Shown here: piece by piece, positions 60,363-64,000 of the stretch
How positions within the stretch are numbered: the first letter of the stretch is position 1
Layout of the letters: every line of letters begins with the position of its first letter
NCBI GenBank assembly: GCA_030681645.1
Contig: JAUXRX010000065.1
Coordinates: forward strand, 62,001-126,000
Source of the DNA: Archangium sp.
Lineage (GTDB): Bacteria > Myxococcota > Myxococcia > Myxococcales > Myxococcaceae
DNA length: 64,000 bases
Direction of reading: 5' to 3'
Position numbers and translations under genes: made by a program
The notes under the pieces: generated by a model
What the model saw: the letters and a program-made list of their open reading frames with translations, nothing else
Database searches by the model: none
Told to the model about the DNA's origin: nothing

Positions 60363-60407
60363 GCCCTCTCCCCGACCCTCTCCCCCGCGGGGAGCGGGAG
60401 ACAGGGG
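60363..60407. repeat. Dispersed palindromic repeat family B, copy after the M3 peptidase
   Basis: GCCCTCTCCCCGACCCTCTC followed by CCCCGCGGGGAGCGGGAGACAGG in two pieces. It begins 6 bp after the peptidase stop. The rest of the 230-bp gap contains the TGCCGATCT motif cluster. Confidence 0.8.
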
Positions 60408-60512
60408 CTCAGCGCTGGTGCACTTCTCCGATGGCCGCGATGCGTCGCCGCGAGGCGCGTCACAAGACGCGACAGGCTTCCCGACGGCGATCATCCTGAG
60501 CATCAGTGTCTA

Positions 60513-60577
60513 TGCCGATCTGACATGAAATCATGCAGATCGGCACAGATGCGTTGACGGTCGATTTGTGCCGATCT
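60513..60577 (+). promoter_or_regulatory. Operator-like cluster of three TGCCGATCT sites before the AAA ATPase
   Basis: TGCCGATCTG (60513-60522) and CAGATCGGCA (60536-60545) form a perfect 10-bp inverted repeat with 13 bases between. A third copy, TGCCGATCT (60569-60577), ends 10 bp before the ATG, at the ribosome-site position. This arrangement fits repression, possibly autoregulation, but no regulator gene is adjacent. Confidence 0.65.
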
Positions 60578-60587
60578 ACCTTCAGGC

Positions 60588-62006
60588 ATGTTCGTTGGGC
60601 GTGCGGCTGAACTCGAGCAGATCCGACGTGCCATCGCTTCCGATCGCGCGGAACTCGGCGTGGTGTACGGCCGGCGACGGGTGGGAAAGAGCACCCTCCT
60701 GGAAGAGGCGGCGCCGCCGAGTGGTGGGCTGCTGTTCGAGGGCCTCGAACAGGGCGGGCTGCGAGCGCAGGTCGAGCACTTCACAGATCAGCTCGCGCAG
60801 CAGACGCGCAGCGCGCCCGTTCGCGCCACGAATTGGAAGGACGCGTTCGACGCCCTCAGCCCACACCTCGCCCGGGGCCGTCGTTACGTGGTGTTCGACG
60901 AGTTCCCCTGGATGGCCTCGGGGCAGACGCAGTTGGTCTCGCTCCTGAAGTTCTACTGGGACCGGGTGTGGAAGAAGAACCCGCGCCTCACGCTGGTGTT
61001 GTGCGGGTCTGTCGCCTCCTTCATGGTCGAGCACGTGCTTCACTCCAGCGCGCTGCACAACCGCAAGACGTTCGAGCTGAAGGTCGACCCGCTCCCGGCC
61101 CCGGAGGCGCGCCAGTTCTTCAAGGGACTGCGCGGCGATGTCGAGGTGGCGAAGTTCCTGATGCTCCTGGGGAGCGTGCCGAAGTACCTCGAACAGGTGG
61201 ACCCGCGCGAGTCGCTCGCCGCGAACATGGACCGCCTCTGCTTCACGAAGAACGGCTTCTTCGTGAACGAGCTGGAGACCATCTTCAAGGAGCAGTTCAA
61301 GGTGGTGCGCACCTATGAGGCCATCGTCGCTTCGTTGGCGCGCGGGGGCCGATCGCGCGAGCAGCTCGCGGCCTCGCTTGGCAAGGTGCCCGGGGGTGGG
61401 CTGGGCAGGTACCTCGAGAACCTCGAGCGGGCCGACTTCATCAAGACCTTCGCCCCGGTCTCGCTCGACAACGGCAAGGGTTCGAAGACGCGCCGGCACG
61501 TGCTGTGGGACGAGTGGCTCCGCTTCTACTTCACCTATATGCAACCGAACCTCGCGGCCATTCGTGCCAACACCGCTCGCGGGCTGTTCGACAGCCTGAC
61601 GGCTTCGAGCGTCGAGTCGTACTTCGGGCTCGCCTTCGAACGGCTGTGCATGAGGAACATCGAGTCACTCCTGAAGAGCCTCGCCATCTCTGCGCACGAG
61701 ACGCTCGGGTATGGGCCCTTCTTCCGGCAACCGCCGCGAAAGGGGCGCGCCCCTGCCGAAGGGCTGCAGGTCGACATTCTCATTCGCCGCCGCGGCGACG
61801 TCTTGACGCTGGTGGAGTGCAAGTTCACCTCGAGCCCGGTCGACACGTCGGTGATCCGCGAGGTCGAACGGAAGGTGGCGCTGCTGGGTGCGCCGCGTCG
61901 CTACACCGTCGAGCGGGTGTTGATCTCGGCGAACGGCGTGACGCCCGCGCTGCAGCAGCGAGCCTATTTTCACCGCACGCTCGGACTGGATTGCTTGCTG
62001 CCCTGA
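60588..62006 (+). CDS. AAA-type ATPase with C-terminal nuclease-like DUF234 domain
   Basis: A 472-residue protein of the archaeal-ATPase/DUF234 group (COG1672 type). N-terminal MFVGRAAELEQIRRAI; Walker A GRRRVGKST at 28-36; Walker B VVFDEFPWM with Asp104-Glu105; sensor-like LTLVLCGSVASFM; then a winged-helix stretch (SLARGGRSREQLAASLG); and a C-terminal domain with VDILIRRRGDVLTLVECKF, which has the Asp...Glu-x-Lys core of restriction-endonuclease folds. Members are common in archaea and patchy in bacteria, so horizontal spread is likely. Their function is unclear; roles in defence or DNA processing have been suggested by others but not shown here. It is a single gene with its own operator-like region. 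Confidence 0.88.
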   Translation: MFVGRAAELEQIRRAIASDRAELGVVYGRRRVGKSTLLEEAAPPSGGLLFEGLEQGGLRAQVEHFTDQLAQQTRSAPVRATNWKDAFDALSPHLARGRRYVVFDEFPWMASGQTQLVSLLKFYWDRVWKKNPRLTLVLCGSVASFMVEHVLHSSALHNRKTFELKVDPLPAPEARQFFKGLRGDVEVAKFLMLLGSVPKYLEQVDPRESLAANMDRLCFTKNGFFVNELETIFKEQFKVVRTYEAIVASLARGGRSREQLAASLGKVPGGGLGRYLENLERADFIKTFAPVSLDNGKGSKTRRHVLWDEWLRFYFTYMQPNLAAIRANTARGLFDSLTASSVESYFGLAFERLCMRNIESLLKSLAISAHETLGYGPFFRQPPRKGRAPAEGLQVDILIRRRGDVLTLVECKFTSSPVDTSVIREVERKVALLGAPRRYTVERVLISANGVTPALQQRAYFHRTLGLDCLLP

Positions 62007-62040
62007 TCAGACTGAACACGACGTGGAGGTCGATGCGACG

Positions 62041-63603
62041 CTACAGGCCGCCGGTGTCGTAGCTGCTCGGTACGTCGACGCGGAAGGCGAAGTCGACCTT
62101 CTTCTTCTCGCCCGCCTTGAGCGACACCTTCCACTTCGCGATCCCGTCCTTCGGATCGAGCTGGTAGCCGGCCGTCGTCTTCTCGCCCACCGCCACCAGG
62201 ATGTCGTTCATCTCGGACACCGGCAGATGCTCGGCCAGCGCCACGTCGATGGCCGTCTTGCCGTAGTTCGCCACCTCGAACGCGTACGCGTAGGTGAAGC
62301 GCTTGTTGCCGTTGAACAGCCCCGTGTCGCGCTTGAGCTCTTCCATGACGGTTCGCTTGACCCGCACCGCCTCTTCCACGCCGAAGGTGAGGGTGAACGC
62401 GCCACCCTGCGGCACGCGCTCGAGGGGATAGCGCCCCACCAGCCCCGTGGAACGGAACGCGTCGACCCGGCCCGCCAGCAGCGGCCACGCCGCCTGGTTG
62501 GTCAATTCGGCCACGCGGAAGGCCACCGGCATCACCTTGGGCATCGTGCGCAGCTCGAACTTCGCCTTCATCTTCGTCTTGCCCACGAAGAGGCGCACCG
62601 GCGCGTTGTCGCCGGGCACCTTCGACTTCTCGGGCACGAGCAGCTGCACCGACAGGCCCTGGCTCTTCGCTACCGCCTGGCCGCCCGTGTTCGCCGCCTC
62701 GCCGCCGCTGCCGGTCTCCGCCCGCTCGACGAACTCGTCGCGCCGCACCAGCACCTTCTTCTCCACGGCCTTCTCGTACGCCGTCACCTTGAGCACCTTG
62801 AGGTCCGGCGGCGTCGCGTTCTGCGAAGGCACCGCCGTCGACAGCGTCAGCTCGACCTGGTTCCAGTCTTCGCCCGTGCCCTGGTGGATCGTCGCCCAGG
62901 TGGAGAGGTCGACCGCGCCGCCCGACTCATCGGCCCGCGCCTCGTACACCGGCGTCCACGACGCGCCGCCCACGAGGTAGGTGAGGGCCAGCTCCGCCGT
63001 CTTCCCCGGGGGGCACGACGCCAGCACCTCCACCGTCCACGACTGCTTGTTCTGCGCGATGCGCACCTCGTCGAGCTGGCGGCGCAGCTCTTCTTCCTTG
63101 AGCCGCAGCTCGCGCAGCTTCGCGTTCACTTCCGACGTCTGCTTCGCCGCCGTGAGGCTCGAGCCCAGCGAGGTGTCGAAGGCCAACTGCCAGCTCTTCA
63201 AGTCCGGTCGCTCGGTCGCCATCTCGCGCGAGACCAGCTGCACCGCGATCTCCGTGTACTGCCGGCCCACCTTCGTCTGCGTCTGCACCCGCGAGAGCTG
63301 ATCGCCGGTGTTCTCGAGCTCGAGCTGCAGCGCCTCGAGCGCCTTCACCAGCGCCTCGGCCTTCGGGCTGAACTCCTTCTCGCGCCTCACCAGCTCGGCC
63401 CGCATGCCGTCGATCGAGCCGCCCGTGACGCGGGCCCGGAACGAGTCCTGCGTGGCGCTGGGCGGAATGTTCTCGAAGTCCACCGGCACACGCGCGCCGC
63501 ACGTCAGCGCCGTCACCCGGGTCACCTGCGCGCGATCGGGGAAGACCACCACGCGATCGGGAGCGCCGGTCGAAGCGAGGATCACCAGGACGAGCGCGTT
63601 CAT
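62041..63603 (-). CDS. DUF4139 (MuiA-like) exported protein
   Basis: A 520-residue protein of the DUF4140/DUF4139 group, related to proteins annotated as mucoidy inhibitor MuiA. The ATG at 63603 opens a short hydrophobic lead (MNALVLVILASTGA) and the family N-terminus APDRVVVFPDRAQVTRVTAL follows. A coiled-coil segment covers about 70-190 (VKALEALQLELENTGDQLSR; LRELRLKEEELRRQLDEVR). The DUF4139 beta region begins near TYLVGGASWTPVYEARADES and includes DWNQVELTLSTAVPSQNATP. The C-terminus KVDFAFRVDVPSSYD is typical. It overlaps the upstream gene of the same family by 4 bp. The biochemical role of the family is not known. Confidence 0.85.
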   Translation of the reverse strand: MNALVLVILASTGAPDRVVVFPDRAQVTRVTALTCGARVPVDFENIPPSATQDSFRARVTGGSIDGMRAELVRREKEFSPKAEALVKALEALQLELENTGDQLSRVQTQTKVGRQYTEIAVQLVSREMATERPDLKSWQLAFDTSLGSSLTAAKQTSEVNAKLRELRLKEEELRRQLDEVRIAQNKQSWTVEVLASCPPGKTAELALTYLVGGASWTPVYEARADESGGAVDLSTWATIHQGTGEDWNQVELTLSTAVPSQNATPPDLKVLKVTAYEKAVEKKVLVRRDEFVERAETGSGGEAANTGGQAVAKSQGLSVQLLVPEKSKVPGDNAPVRLFVGKTKMKAKFELRTMPKVMPVAFRVAELTNQAAWPLLAGRVDAFRSTGLVGRYPLERVPQGGAFTLTFGVEEAVRVKRTVMEELKRDTGLFNGNKRFTYAYAFEVANYGKTAIDVALAEHLPVSEMNDILVAVGEKTTAGYQLDPKDGIAKWKVSLKAGEKKKVDFAFRVDVPSSYDTGGL

Positions 63604-64000
63604 CGCACCACCTCCTGCTGCTGCAGCTTCCAACCTCTGGGCCGCTTCACCGTGTAGGTGAACGAGAACACCTGCTTCTGCTGCGGCGCGATGGTGACGC
63701 GCCACTCGAGCGAGCCCTTCTTCGCGTCCTGGATCGCGGTGGGCTTCGATTCGATCAACTTCGTCTCGACGTCCTTCTGATCCGTCACCGGCCACTGGTC
63801 TGCCACGCGCACGGCCACGGGCGCGCGGTACGGGTTGGCCAGCTCGATGGTCACCGTGTACGTGCCCACCTCTTCCTTCGTGAACACGCCCTGCGTGGCC
63901 TCGACGACCTGCACGTTGCGCACGGGCTTGAGCGCGCGGTCGATGCCCAGGGGCAGGGTGAACGCCTCACCGGGAGAGACCAGCTTGAGCCGCGCCGTGC
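63600..64000 (-). CDS. Second DUF4139 protein, C-terminal part (5' end outside window)
   Basis: The open frame runs off the right window edge; the visible 133 residues read LKLVSPGEAFTLPLGIDRAL and KEEVGTYTVTIELANPYRAP, followed by VRVADQWPVTDQKDVETKL and the end FSFTYTVKRPRGWKLQQQEV. This is the last part of a DUF4139 domain and matches the same region of the downstream gene (LPLGI..., TYAYAFEVANY, KKKVDFAFRVDVP). The two therefore form a tandem paralogous pair in one operon, with a 4-bp ATGA junction. An internal GTG at 63923 is not the true start. Confidence 0.85.
   Translation of the reverse strand, partial: TARLKLVSPGEAFTLPLGIDRALKPVRNVQVVEATQGVFTKEEVGTYTVTIELANPYRAPVAVRVADQWPVTDQKDVETKLIESKPTAIQDAKKGSLEWRVTIAPQQKQVFSFTYTVKRPRGWKLQQQEVVR

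Overview
This 64 kb window is very GC-rich, densely packed chromosomal DNA. Its gene set points to a flagellated member of the Myxococcota (delta-proteobacterial myxobacteria and relatives). The main pointers are AgmX/PglI-type TonB-like proteins, a giant AgmK/GltI-type TPR protein, many lipoproteins with Asp-Ala-Gly or Gly-rich linkers and Cys-rich modules, and a dispersed family of GC-rich palindromic repeats. The assignment rests on gene content and style, not on a marker-gene search.

Layout. (1) 1-5.5 kb: the 3' part of thrS with its terminator, an SCP2-fold protein, an alpha-methylacyl-CoA racemase/CoA-transferase, a large lipoprotein, and a divergent secreted DNA/RNA nuclease. (2) 5.6-25.5 kb: a gliding/focal-adhesion type (Agl-Glt) gene block. 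It holds two tandem small secreted paralogues, GltG (FHA, one membrane segment, TonB-like domain), a small outer-membrane beta-barrel candidate (GltH-like), an RGG-rich repeat protein, the 4093-residue GltI and GltJ (zinc ribbon, GYF, membrane segment, TonB-like domain). gltD and gltE are not in this interval. (3) 25.6-31.1 kb: a Cys-rich lipoprotein, a MORN-like secreted protein, a myxobacterial family possibly related to RelA/SpoT synthetases, a lipoprotein, tRNA-Leu(UAA) and ffh.

(4) 31.1-45.4 kb, minus strand: one long flagellar transcription unit, flgF-flgG-flgA-flgH-flgI-flgJ(M23)-flgM-flgN-flgK-flgL-unknown-fliC-fliD-fliS-fliT-like-glycosyltransferase, with many 4-bp stop/start overlaps. 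A good sigma-28 promoter candidate precedes fliC and FlgM is encoded in the unit. Sigma-54-like sites sit directly in front of flgF and the divergent fliJ. The order suggests rod and ring genes are expressed first, FlgM is then exported, and flagellin with its chaperones and a possible flagellin-glycosylating enzyme follow. (5) 45.6-48.4 kb: fliJ and a long coiled-coil protein with 42- and 28-residue repeats.

(6) 48.4-58.2 kb, minus strand: a four-gene operon of exported proteins, every junction a 4-bp ATGA overlap. It encodes a 1314-residue lipoprotein with a papain-like fold domain that appears to lack its cysteine, an 1136-residue lipoprotein with a C-type-lectin-like domain, a HEAT-repeat protein resembling the vitellogenin/lipoprotein N-terminal module, and a small lipoprotein. 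I recognise no described system with this composition, so it is the best candidate here for something new. (7) 58.3-64 kb: an M3 metallopeptidase, a DUF234-type AAA ATPase behind a three-copy 9-bp motif, and two tandem DUF4139 (MuiA-like) genes, the last cut by the window end.

A second theme is the dispersed palindromic repeat family. Seven copies are seen; one is translated in frame inside FlgJ and another lies inside the signal-peptide region of FlgH.
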